Below, one piece after another: positions 33,043-41,130 of a DNA stretch of 42,283 nt; position 1 is the first letter of the stretch, and every line of letters starts with the position of its first letter. The notes beneath the pieces were generated by a model. That model was given only the letters and a program-made list of their open reading frames with translations. It was not told the origin of the DNA and ran no database searches. Position numbers and translations under genes: made by a program. The stretch spans positions 1 to 42,283 of the forward strand of contig JAFUMP010000015.1 in the NCBI GenBank assembly GCA_017482685.1, read 5' to 3'. Origin of the DNA: a bacterium. Lineage in GTDB: Bacteria; Cyanobacteriota; Vampirovibrionia; Gastranaerophilales; Gastranaerophilaceae.

Positions 33043-36000
33043 TTAAACTTCTAAAGGTTTATCTAATGAGCCAATTTTGACATCTAATTTATTTGGAAAA
33101 ACTTGTCTTAAGTTGTTTACTAAATCATTTGACGTATTTACCCAAAATATTGGTGACGTCATTATTCTTGTGCTGTATCCATCAATTTGAGGTAATTTAA
33201 TCATAACAGGATCTTCTCCATGATATTTTGCTAAGATATTTTTTATACCACAGAGTTCTTCATATTTAATTTCTTCTAATAAACTTAAAGTTACAATATT
33301 GGAATTGTCAACCGATTTTACATTTTCCACAACCAAACTTAGCTGGTCCTCGCCTCTATGTTGAAGTTTCCCAGTTATCACAACTTTCATGTCAGGCTGT
33401 AGAATATCTGCATAATCTAGAAGCTTTTTATGGAAACATACAGCATCAATTTTTCCGGTTAAATCCTCCAAAGTTACAAATCTCAAAAATTTTGTCGGAT
33501 CTTTTTTGGTAGGAATTTGTCTAGTTGCAGTAATTAGTCCACAAACTGTAACTAGAGTTTCATCCGCTACTTCGTTAAGTTCGCTAATCTTATGCGAAAC
33601 TAAAAATTTTAATTTATCTCTTATTGAAAATAATGGATGAGATGTTATATAAAAACCAAGAAATTCTTTTTCTAAAAGCTGTAATTCTTTATCTGTATAT
33701 TCTTCATCACTTCCAATTAATTGATACTGAACTCCAGAAAAATCTTCTCCACCATCACCTAAAGATGCAAACAAGCTGACTTGTCCCATGGCCTTATCTT
33801 TAGCTTCTTTTGATGTTACATCTAGAATATGTTCAATATTTTCAAAAAGTTGTTTTCTACTTTTTTCAATATTTGCAAAAGCACCAGCTTTAATAAGTCC
33901 TTCAAGAGATTTTTTATTAACAAATTTCGCATCCACCCGTTTGCAGAAATCAAAAATATTCTTAAAATCACCGTTCTCTTCACGCTCTTTAATAATAGCT
34001 TCTACGACTGGTTCTCCAACTTGTTTAATTGCAGCCATGCCGAAACGAATATTCTTACCATCTGGTGCATATTCTAATACTGATTTATTAATATCAGGTG
34101 GAAGGACTTTTATGCCATATCTATTTGCTTCTTCAATATAGAGCTGAGTTTGATCCTTATCGTTTGACACACTTGATAATAGAGCTGATAGGTATTCTAC
34201 AGGATAATGACATTTTAAATATGCAGTCTGATAAGCAACAAACGCATAAGCTGCTGAATGCGATCTGTTGAAACAGTAAGATGCGAACGCTTCAATTTGT
34301 TCAAACAAAGTTGTAGCATCTTCAGGTTTCATATCGTGTCGAGTCGATGCTAGCTCAATAAACTTACCTTTTTGTTGTTGCATCTCTTCGATTTTCTTTT
34401 TACCCATCATTCTTCGAACAATATCCGCTTGACCAAGAGAGTAATCAGCAAGAGTTTGGAAAACTTGCATAATTTGCTCTTGATAAACAATTGTTCCATA
34501 AGTATCTTTTAAGATAGGCTCTAAAAGAGGATGAGCATAAGTTACTTCTTTTATTCCATGTTTACGATCAACGAATTCATCTACCATGCCTGAACCAAGT
34601 GGGCCTGGGCGGAATAGAGCAACTAACGCACCTAAGTCTTCAAACACATCTGGTTTAAGACGTTTTACAAGGTTTATCATACCTTGGGATTCAAGCTGGA
34701 ATACCCCAATTGTTTCACCACGAACTAACATTTTATAAGTTTCTGGATCATCAAGTGGAATGTTATTTATATCAACATCAATTCCTTGATATTTTTTAAC
34801 CATATCAACAGTTTTATAAATCATTGTAAGGTTTCTTAACCCCAAAAAGTCCATTTTTAAAAGCGAAAGAACTTCTGTTGTTTCATGTGGTGGATAGCCT
34901 GTTTGTACAATACCTTCTTTTGAAGGCTGAACAGGAATAATCGTATCAAGCGGAGCATAAGAAATAATAACCCCTGCTGCGTGCGTACCAGTACCGCATT
35001 TAAGGCCTTCAATAGCACAAGCCATGTCAATAATTTTTTTATAACTTACTGTTTTATTTGGTTCATCATCTGTAGGACAAGGGATTTGATAATCCTCATC
35101 ATAAAGTTTTTTAAGCTCTGAACCGTCAACTTTAAGTGCGTCTTTAATCCATTTAGCTTTTGGATTTTCTGTTGTTGCTAAATCAATAGCAGGTTCGATT
35201 AAACCTGTTAGTCTATTTGATTCAGCAAAAGGTACTTTCATAATTCTTGCAATACCTTTAAATGCCGCTTTTGGTGCGTAAGTTGAGAATGTAATAATTT
35301 GACAAACTTTATCTTCGCCATATTTTTCTACAACGTAGTCAATAACTTGTCTACGTTTTTCGATACAGAAGTCAATATCGACGTCGGGCATGGTAAAACG
35401 CTCTTCGTTTAAGAATCTTTCAAACAAGAGATTATGCTTAATTGGATCTAAGTCTGTGATTTCAAGAGCATACGCAACTACACTACCAGCTGCTGAACCA
35501 CGACCAGGGCCAACTGGAATATTATGAGTTTTTGCATAATGTATGAAATCCCATGTGATTAAGAAATAAGCTGGGAATCCCATTTTATTAATTACACCTA
35601 ACTCATAATCCACACGTTGTTTTAGCTCTGGAGTAATCTCTCCATAGCGTTTTTTCATACCTTCATATACAACATATTCTAAATAAGATTCGTTAGTGTG
35701 TCCTTCCGGTACATCGTAATGCGGGAGAGGTGCGTTTCCTAGCTCAATTTCAATATTACATTTTGAAGCAAATTCTTCAGTATTAGTGCAACATTCCTCA
35801 AAAGTAGCATCATCCATCCAAGAGAAAGCTTGTCGCATTTCTTCCTTAGATTTCACATAAAACTCATTATTAGGGAAATGAAATCTATTTGGATCAGCTT
35901 TATCTGCGTTTGTGTTTAAGCATAATAAACTATCTTGCGCATCTGCATCTTCTTTTCTTAAATAGTGCGCATCATTAGTGATAATCATTTTTATCCCAAG

Positions 36001-36582
36001 TTCACGAGCTAATCTTATTAGTTCAGGATTTGTACGTTTTTGTTCTTCTAAATTGTGATCTTGAAGCTCAATATAATAATCATCACCAAAAAGTTCTTTG
36101 TATTTTAAAGCAGTTTCTTTGGCTTTTTCTTTTTCTCCAGCAAGTAAATGTTGTAAAACTTCTCCACCAAGACAAGCTGATGAACAAATTAGTCCTTCAC
36201 TATATTGCTTTAAGATTTCAAAATTAATTCTAGGTTTATAATAAAATCCATCACACCAAGCTGTTGATACTAGCTTTATTAGATTTTTATATCCTTGTGC
36301 ATCTTTAGCTATTAGTATTAAGTGCCATAATGGATTATTTGAAGCATCTTTCTGAGTTATATCACCATTATGCACATAAAACTCGCATCCGATAAGAGGA
36401 TTAATTCCAGCTTCTTTCGCTTTTTCGTAGAATTCAATTGCAGAATACATAACTCCGTGGTCTGTAATTGCAATTGCTGGTAGTTCATTTTCGACAGCAT
36501 ACTTAACAAGGTCACCAACCCTTATCATACCATCAAGTAAAGAATATTCCGTGTGAATGTGAAGTGGAATTAATTTAGCCAT
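33043..36582 (-). CDS. dnaE: DNA polymerase III alpha subunit
   Basis: 1179 residues, full length for DnaE-type replicative polymerase. N-terminal PHP domain (HIHTEYSLLDGMI, AIAITDHGVMY), the polymerase core with GRGSAAGSVVAY and the metal-binding MPDVDIDFC, the FNRSHSAAYAFVAYQTAYLKCHYP palm/fingers segment, and a C-terminal OB-fold region (TVCGLITATRQI). It elongates DNA at the replication fork. AGGA precedes the ATG. It lies 41 bp after waaA, so an envelope gene and the replicase share a transcript. Confidence 0.98.
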   Translation of the reverse strand: MAKLIPLHIHTEYSLLDGMIRVGDLVKYAVENELPAIAITDHGVMYSAIEFYEKAKEAGINPLIGCEFYVHNGDITQKDASNNPLWHLILIAKDAQGYKNLIKLVSTAWCDGFYYKPRINFEILKQYSEGLICSSACLGGEVLQHLLAGEKEKAKETALKYKELFGDDYYIELQDHNLEEQKRTNPELIRLARELGIKMIITNDAHYLRKEDADAQDSLLCLNTNADKADPNRFHFPNNEFYVKSKEEMRQAFSWMDDATFEECCTNTEEFASKCNIEIELGNAPLPHYDVPEGHTNESYLEYVVYEGMKKRYGEITPELKQRVDYELGVINKMGFPAYFLITWDFIHYAKTHNIPVGPGRGSAAGSVVAYALEITDLDPIKHNLLFERFLNEERFTMPDVDIDFCIEKRRQVIDYVVEKYGEDKVCQIITFSTYAPKAAFKGIARIMKVPFAESNRLTGLIEPAIDLATTENPKAKWIKDALKVDGSELKKLYDEDYQIPCPTDDEPNKTVSYKKIIDMACAIEGLKCGTGTHAAGVIISYAPLDTIIPVQPSKEGIVQTGYPPHETTEVLSLLKMDFLGLRNLTMIYKTVDMVKKYQGIDVDINNIPLDDPETYKMLVRGETIGVFQLESQGMINLVKRLKPDVFEDLGALVALFRPGPLGSGMVDEFVDRKHGIKEVTYAHPLLEPILKDTYGTIVYQEQIMQVFQTLADYSLGQADIVRRMMGKKKIEEMQQQKGKFIELASTRHDMKPEDATTLFEQIEAFASYCFNRSHSAAYAFVAYQTAYLKCHYPVEYLSALLSSVSNDKDQTQLYIEEANRYGIKVLPPDINKSVLEYAPDGKNIRFGMAAIKQVGEPVVEAIIKEREENGDFKNIFDFCKRVDAKFVNKKSLEGLIKAGAFANIEKSRKQLFENIEHILDVTSKEAKDKAMGQVSLFASLGDGGEDFSGVQYQLIGSDEEYTDKELQLLEKEFLGFYITSHPLFSIRDKLKFLVSHKISELNEVADETLVTVCGLITATRQIPTKKDPTKFLRFVTLEDLTGKIDAVCFHKKLLDYADILQPDMKVVITGKLQHRGEDQLSLVVENVKSVDNSNIVTLSLLEEIKYEELCGIKNILAKYHGEDPVMIKLPQIDGYSTRIMTSPIFWVNTSNDLVNNLRQVFPNKLDVKIGSLDKPLEV

Positions 36583-36623
36583 AATTATATCCTAGCATAA
36601 TAGTTTATTAAGGTTTGTAAAAG

Positions 36624-37862
36624 TTAAAGACTTTCTCTTATAACATTTATAACAAATTCTAATGCACCCTGTTGTTCTTGGAAAACTTTTTCACACTTCT
36701 GAACAGTTTGACTGTAAAATTCATTATCTGAAAGCATTTTATTAGCAATTTCATAAAATTCCTGTTCTGTATTTACGACAAACCCCGCTTCTGCACGTTT
36801 AATTATTCCATAAATATCTTTAAAATTATGAATAGAAGGACCTGAAATAACTGGCTTTTCGAATACAATTGATTCAAGAGGGTTGTGTCCACCAGTTTTA
36901 TTAAAGCTTCCTCCAATGAATGAAATATCAGAATACTCATACATTTTCCCTAGTTCGCCTAATGTATCTAAAAGAAGAACCTCACATCCTTCTAAATCAG
37001 ATTTACCACTTGAACGTTGCGCATAAGAAAAGCCATATTCTTCCACAAGTTTTTTTACTTCTTCCACTCTGGTCAAATGTCTTGGTGCTAAAATCATTTT
37101 TAAATCTGAATGATTTTCTTTTAATTTTTTGAAAACTGATAACACAATTTCGTCTTCACCGGCATGAGTTGAGCCAGCTAAAAGAACTCGAGAATACCCT
37201 TTATTAAATTTGATGCCTTCTGGTTTTGTAATATCAAATTTTAAATTGTTCATTACTTTTGTAGTTTGAGGATTTGCCCCAAGAGCTAAGAATTTTTTAT
37301 TATCATCTTCTGATTGTGTAAAAATTCCTGTATAAAAACTTAAAAACCATTTAAAAATAACTTTTAGAGCATTATAAGACTTAAAAGTTGAATCTGAAAT
37401 TCTGCCATTAATTATATATAAATTTATTCCTCTTTTTTTGCATTCCATAGCAAAATTAGGCCAAATTTCTGTTTCAGCGATAAAAACAGTAGTTGGATTA
37501 ATTTTATCTAAAAATTTTTGTATAACACAAGGAAAATCAGCAGGAAAATAAGTTATTAAATCGGTATATTCTCCTAGTTTTTTCTTTGCAAGCTCTTGGC
37601 CAGTATGAGTTCCTGTTGTCATAACAATTTTAGTTTCTGGGAATTCTTTTCGTGCTGTTTTTACAAGATTTTCTAGAGCTAAAGATTCCCCAACAGAAAC
37701 CCCATGAAACATGATGACTTTATCTTCTTTAGAAAATCCTGATTCAGATATTTCTCCACATTTACGTAAAATTGCATCTTCAGGATATCCTTTTTTTCTT
37801 ACAATATTAACTCCAATTGGTTTAATTATTTTCCATAATAAATTACTTAATATTTGATACAT
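36624..37862 (-). CDS. waaA: 3-deoxy-D-manno-octulosonic acid transferase
   Basis: 412 residues. HGVSVGES, ETEIWPN, INGRIS, TQSE, LAGSTHAGEDE and the GGHNPLE donor-binding segment are the WaaA/KdtA set. It transfers Kdo from CMP-Kdo to lipid A at the inner membrane, so the cell should make LPS and have an outer membrane. Only a very short hydrophobic N-terminus serves as anchor. It starts immediately after the stop of the ArnT-like gene with no gap. No lipid A genes are in the window. Confidence 0.95.
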   Translation of the reverse strand: MYQILSNLLWKIIKPIGVNIVRKKGYPEDAILRKCGEISESGFSKEDKVIMFHGVSVGESLALENLVKTARKEFPETKIVMTTGTHTGQELAKKKLGEYTDLITYFPADFPCVIQKFLDKINPTTVFIAETEIWPNFAMECKKRGINLYIINGRISDSTFKSYNALKVIFKWFLSFYTGIFTQSEDDNKKFLALGANPQTTKVMNNLKFDITKPEGIKFNKGYSRVLLAGSTHAGEDEIVLSVFKKLKENHSDLKMILAPRHLTRVEEVKKLVEEYGFSYAQRSSGKSDLEGCEVLLLDTLGELGKMYEYSDISFIGGSFNKTGGHNPLESIVFEKPVISGPSIHNFKDIYGIIKRAEAGFVVNTEQEFYEIANKMLSDNEFYSQTVQKCEKVFQEQQGALEFVINVIRESL

Positions 37863-39494
37863 TTAATTCCTCTTATCTATTAATGAATATTTTTTTCCCT
37901 GTTTAATTATAACAAAATCTATTTTATTATATTCTTTTAAATCTTTATTCTTAATTATAACAAAATTGTCTTTTTTATTTAAAGCTTCTTTTAAATCTGT
38001 AATTCCAATTTGAGGGCCGTAAGTAACTGGCATATTACCATAAAATAATAAACTATATTTTGTGCCGAATTTAAATGTTGTAAGTGATACATCTTTTTCT
38101 TCTGCAATTTTTGCAAAATCCATTAAATCATATTGTCCCATTTTATAGTCAATTTGAAAGAATTTTTCTGTAATAATTGCTGATTGTAGAGCCATAAATA
38201 AAACTAATGAAGCGAATGTTCCTATATAAAATTTTCTTTTGGTGAATAATATTAATCCTGCACCGCAAATAAATGAAATTAATAAACAAATTATTCTAGT
38301 GCTTCCAACATCATTTAATAGTTCTTTTGGTATAAATATTGGCGCAAAAATAGCTACAATGGATACTTTTGTTAAAATTCCACCCAATAAGAAATTTGTA
38401 AAATTTATGATTTTTTCGTTTTTTGATTCTGTTATGTATTTCCACCAAACATATCCCCCAAGGCATGCTAAGGCAGGGTATAGTGGTAATATGTAAGTTA
38501 TCAATTTTGTCTCTGATAGGCTGAAAAATAGTAATGTAAAAATAACAATGATAAAATTGTAGAGTAAAAATCGATTTTGATTAGACTGTAAGTTTAAGTT
38601 TTTAAATATATTTTTTATTTTTAATACCCAAACTGAAACACATGAAAGAAACCACGGTAGAAACCCCCACAATAGCGTAATAAAATAAAAATAAAAAGGT
38701 TGCGTTCTGTTAATCTCTTCAGAACCTACAAATCTTGATAAATGGTGTTTGATAATATATTCATTCCAAAATAATGGATTATGTAGTTTAAACATAATGA
38801 TATGCCAAGGTAAAGTTATTAATAAAAATAATATTACTCCAGGTAGTAGATATATAGGCTTAAAAAGTTCTTTTATATTTTTTGATACTAACGCTATAAA
38901 AAATATAGATCCAAAAGGTATTACAACTCCAGGGATGCCTTTTGCAAGAACAGCAAAAGCTGAATATATATAAAATAACCACCAATAATATTTTTTACGA
39001 CTTTCTCTACAAAAGAATGTAGCTAGCCCAAAACTTAATGAAAAAGCGATACAAAAAGATACTACAATATCGAGGATTGCCAGTTTTGCTAACATACAAA
39101 ACTCGATGCTAGTTGCGAGAATTAAAGAAGAAATTACGCCATAAGAACGTGAAATTATTTTCTTTCCTGTAAAATAAACTAAATAGCAACAACCAATGCC
39201 TAATAATGCAACAGGAAAACGTGCTGTAAATTCATTTATTTTCCCAAATGTGGCAAAAGATAAGCTTTCTAACCAAAAGAATAAAGGAGGTTTTTCAAAA
39301 AAATACTCACCGTTTAAATAAAGAGTTAAAAAATCTTTATTATTAAACATATCTCTCGCCATTGAAACATAACGAGTTTCATCAGCATCCATTAACGGAT
39401 AAGCCCAAATATTGTGAATAAATATTATATAAAATAAGATTAATAAACCTAAAAAGGTAAATAAATCAGGTTTCTTTTTTAAAAACTCAATCAT
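37863..39494 (-). CDS. ArnT-like glycosyltransferase (PMT family 39, membrane protein)
   Basis: 543 residues. Multiple hydrophobic helices and the family-defining periplasmic loop DADETRYVSMARDM (36-49) with GEYFFEKPPLFFWLE; the DE and EKPP residues are catalytic in ArnT. Members move a sugar from undecaprenyl-phosphate to lipid A or to proteins; here specificity is unknown. First gene of the run ArnT-like, waaA, dnaE. Its link to waaA suggests lipid A or core modification. Start has GGGAGG, read within 'acgggaggc', spaced ~11 nt. Confidence 0.9.
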   Translation of the reverse strand: MIEFLKKKPDLFTFLGLLILFYIIFIHNIWAYPLMDADETRYVSMARDMFNNKDFLTLYLNGEYFFEKPPLFFWLESLSFATFGKINEFTARFPVALLGIGCCYLVYFTGKKIISRSYGVISSLILATSIEFCMLAKLAILDIVVSFCIAFSLSFGLATFFCRESRKKYYWWLFYIYSAFAVLAKGIPGVVIPFGSIFFIALVSKNIKELFKPIYLLPGVILFLLITLPWHIIMFKLHNPLFWNEYIIKHHLSRFVGSEEINRTQPFYFYFITLLWGFLPWFLSCVSVWVLKIKNIFKNLNLQSNQNRFLLYNFIIVIFTLLFFSLSETKLITYILPLYPALACLGGYVWWKYITESKNEKIINFTNFLLGGILTKVSIVAIFAPIFIPKELLNDVGSTRIICLLISFICGAGLILFTKRKFYIGTFASLVLFMALQSAIITEKFFQIDYKMGQYDLMDFAKIAEEKDVSLTTFKFGTKYSLLFYGNMPVTYGPQIGITDLKEALNKKDNFVIIKNKDLKEYNKIDFVIIKQGKKYSLIDKRN

Positions 39495-39724
39495 TTTTGC
39501 ACGAAAGCCTCCCGTTATTAATCTTATTATATTATAAAAAGCTTCTAGTTTAAGTAATAAGATTATCTTATATATTTGTTAAAAATGAGATTAATTGTAA
39601 AGATTTCTAACGAAATGTAACAATATTGTTAAATTTTGTTAGAAATATTTAAAACTGTGGCATAGAGAATATATTAAGGATATAATATAATAAGTTAAGG
39701 ATATAGTACTATTGTCTAAAATAA

Positions 39725-39838
39725 GAAGCTCAAGCAAAGGAATATGTGAATATTGCGCAAAACTTGCGCATAGCTTGATGTACCCTCTCGGGGGTGGGGA
39801 TAGAGCCCTCTATTCGTGGGCCTTTCGAGGAGGTCGGT
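39725..39838 (+). promoter_or_regulatory. Structured leader with perfect stem and GC-rich stems (candidate RNA element)
   Basis: TCAAGC (39730-39735) pairs with GCTTGA (39773-39778), enclosing a perfect 7-bp TGCGCAA/TTGCGCA stem (39754-39760 and 39764-39770). Downstream are ACCC/GGGT (39782-39795) and CCT-TTCG-AGG (39821-39830), then GAGGAGG, which would be a ribosome site for ATG 39839. GC content is visibly higher than the flanks. No Rfam class is recognised. Confidence 0.4.
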
Positions 39839-39847
39839 ATGGATAAG

Positions 39848-39875
39848 TTGAAAATTGAAAGTGGAAAATGGAAAG
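39848..39875 (+). repeat. Four 7-bp tandem repeats (TKGAAAR)
   Basis: Four consecutive units read ttgaaaa, ttgaaag, tggaaaa and tggaaag. Confidence 0.6.
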
Positions 39876-39898
39876 TTTTTACCGTCATTGCTGTACGT

Positions 39899-39982
39899 GT
39901 CATGCTGAATTTATTTCAGCATCTTACTGGCTTGGTGTATTTACTTCAGGCTTCTAAGATCCTGAAACAAGTTCAGGATGAC
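39899..39982 (+). repeat. Twin-hairpin palindromic intergenic element (BIME-like)
   Basis: Two inverted 27-bp modules at 39899-39925 and 39956-39982 are each a perfect 8-bp hairpin with a 5-nt loop (ATGCTGAA/TTCAGCAT and ATCCTGAA/TTCAGGAT) flanked by GTC and CTT. They face each other across 30 bp. Translation gives the LNLFQHLT...ILKQVQDD pattern that I recall from repeats in many bacterial genomes. Confidence 0.8.
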
Positions 39983-40011
39983 AATGTAGGGGTAAATATT
40001 TTCCATTATTA

Positions 40012-40200
40012 TTCAAGCATGAAAGGCGGGTATAAAACCTTTGCAACAAATCTTGGAGTGTTCAATTCAAGCTTGAAAGACGGGTATAAAACCCTTGCAA
40101 GAAATCTTGGAGTGTTCAATTCAAACATGAAAGGTGAGTGTAAAACCTTTGCAACAAATCTTGGAATGTTCAATTCAAGCGTGAAAGAGAGGTATAAAAA
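40012..40200 (+). repeat. 54-bp tandem repeats (3.5 copies) ending in the flagellin ribosome site
   Basis: Full units at 40012-40065, 40066-40119 and 40120-40173 are followed by a half unit at 40174-40200 that ends exactly at the flagellin ATG. Each unit begins ttcaa and contains a purine-rich block (gaaaggcggg or similar) then tataaaa. In the last copy that block is AGAGG, 8 nt from the ATG, i.e. the Shine-Dalgarno. Between units, changes alter codons often, so there is no sign of selection on a protein. Confidence 0.9.
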
Positions 40201-41130
40201 ATGCTTAGCATAAATACTGATCTTTCAGGTTTAATCATTCAGAATAGTATGACATCTTCTACAGCCAAGCTCAATCAAGCGATTGAGCGTATGAGTACGG
40301 GCTATAAAATCAACCACGCAAAAGACAACGCAGCGAACTACAGTATTAACACAGAAATGACGAGCAAACTCGGAGCTTACAACGTAGCGGCAGACAACGT
40401 ATCTATGGGCATAGACCTACTGGCCACAGCGAGCGATACAATATCTCAGATGCAAACCCGTGGCGAAAGACTACGCTCACTAATTGTGCAGTCAAGAAAC
40501 GGCACGTACGGAGCACAATCCTTGGAATCAATGCAGACAGAAGCAATGTCCTTGGTGAGCGAAATTACTCGTCTATATACGACTTCAAACTACAACCAAA
40601 TTGATTTATTCACAAATACTCCTTACGACATCGCAGAACATCTACCTCAAGCAAGCCCTACTGGGTTTATTAACCCTAATACCAGCTTGGAAGTACGTGA
40701 CGACGGCTTTATACTTGATCCTGTTGAGTATTCAAAAACCCAAGTGGATAATATGATAACAGTCACAAAAGCCTATAACGATGGAGCTTTTGAGGCGAAT
40801 AAAGAGTATTCAGTATCGAATCTTGACGAGCTTCAAAAACTTGCTGGGATGGTGAACAGCGGTATTGATACCACTAATGTGACATTTGTGCTTGCTGGAG
40901 ATATCGACCTAGAGTCTATTGCAAACTGGACTCCGATTGGAACAGAGACAAATATGTTCAAAGGGAAATTCAACGGTAACGGACACGTAATTAAAAACTT
41001 AAAGATTAAGTCTAATACAAGTTTCCAAGGCTTATTTGGAGTAACAGCATCTGGTTCTGAGATAAAAAACCTCGGGGTTACTGATGTAAACTTGAAGGTA
41101 CCTTCCAATGTCGGAGCTTTGGTCGGATAA
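40201..41130 (+). CDS. Flagellin, N-terminal part, ending at in-frame TAA
   Basis: 309 codons. Residues ~1-140 are the flagellin D0/D1 domain: SINTDLSGLIIQNSMTSSTAKLN, IERMSTGYKINHAKDNAANYSI, MQTRGERLRSLIVQSRNGT and TSNYNQIDLF match the family. From ~190 on the sequence is the GLUG-protein type: VSNLDELQKLAGMVN, VLAGDIDLESIANWTPIGT, FKGKFNGNGHVIKNL, GLFGVTA, ending VGALVG. The TAA at 41128-41130 then interrupts an otherwise continuous frame. The ribosome site is AGAGG at 40188-40192. The codon choice and GC content look different from genes to the left. Flagellins assemble into the filament; if translation stops here the product lacks its C-terminal D0/D1 and could not polymerise. Confidence 0.85.
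   Translation: MLSINTDLSGLIIQNSMTSSTAKLNQAIERMSTGYKINHAKDNAANYSINTEMTSKLGAYNVAADNVSMGIDLLATASDTISQMQTRGERLRSLIVQSRNGTYGAQSLESMQTEAMSLVSEITRLYTTSNYNQIDLFTNTPYDIAEHLPQASPTGFINPNTSLEVRDDGFILDPVEYSKTQVDNMITVTKAYNDGAFEANKEYSVSNLDELQKLAGMVNSGIDTTNVTFVLAGDIDLESIANWTPIGTETNMFKGKFNGNGHVIKNLKIKSNTSFQGLFGVTASGSEIKNLGVTDVNLKVPSNVGALVG

Larger units (their letters stand above)
39495..40200 (+). other. 706-bp repeat-rich leader region upstream of the flagellin gene
   Basis: Non-coding in my reading. Left to right it holds a nested dyad at 39604-39645 (outer TTTCTAAC/GTTAGAAA, inner TAACAATATTGTTA), a TATAAT at 39681, the structured leader at 39725-39838, 7-bp repeats at 39848-39875, the twin-hairpin element at 39899-39982 and the 54-bp repeats at 40012-40200. 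A frame from GTG 39794 or ATG 39839 to 40213 runs through these repeats but is probably not a gene. Confidence 0.6.

Noticed and set aside
39794..40213. Open frame of ~139 codons through the flagellin leader, opening at GTG 39794 or ATG 39839 (the latter with a GAGGAGG site)
   Set aside because: It is built entirely from 7-bp repeats, the twin-hairpin element and the 54-bp repeats; its substitutions between repeats are largely amino-acid changing, it has no domain, and its end overlaps the flagellin start. A leader relic is more likely, though the good ribosome site leaves some doubt.
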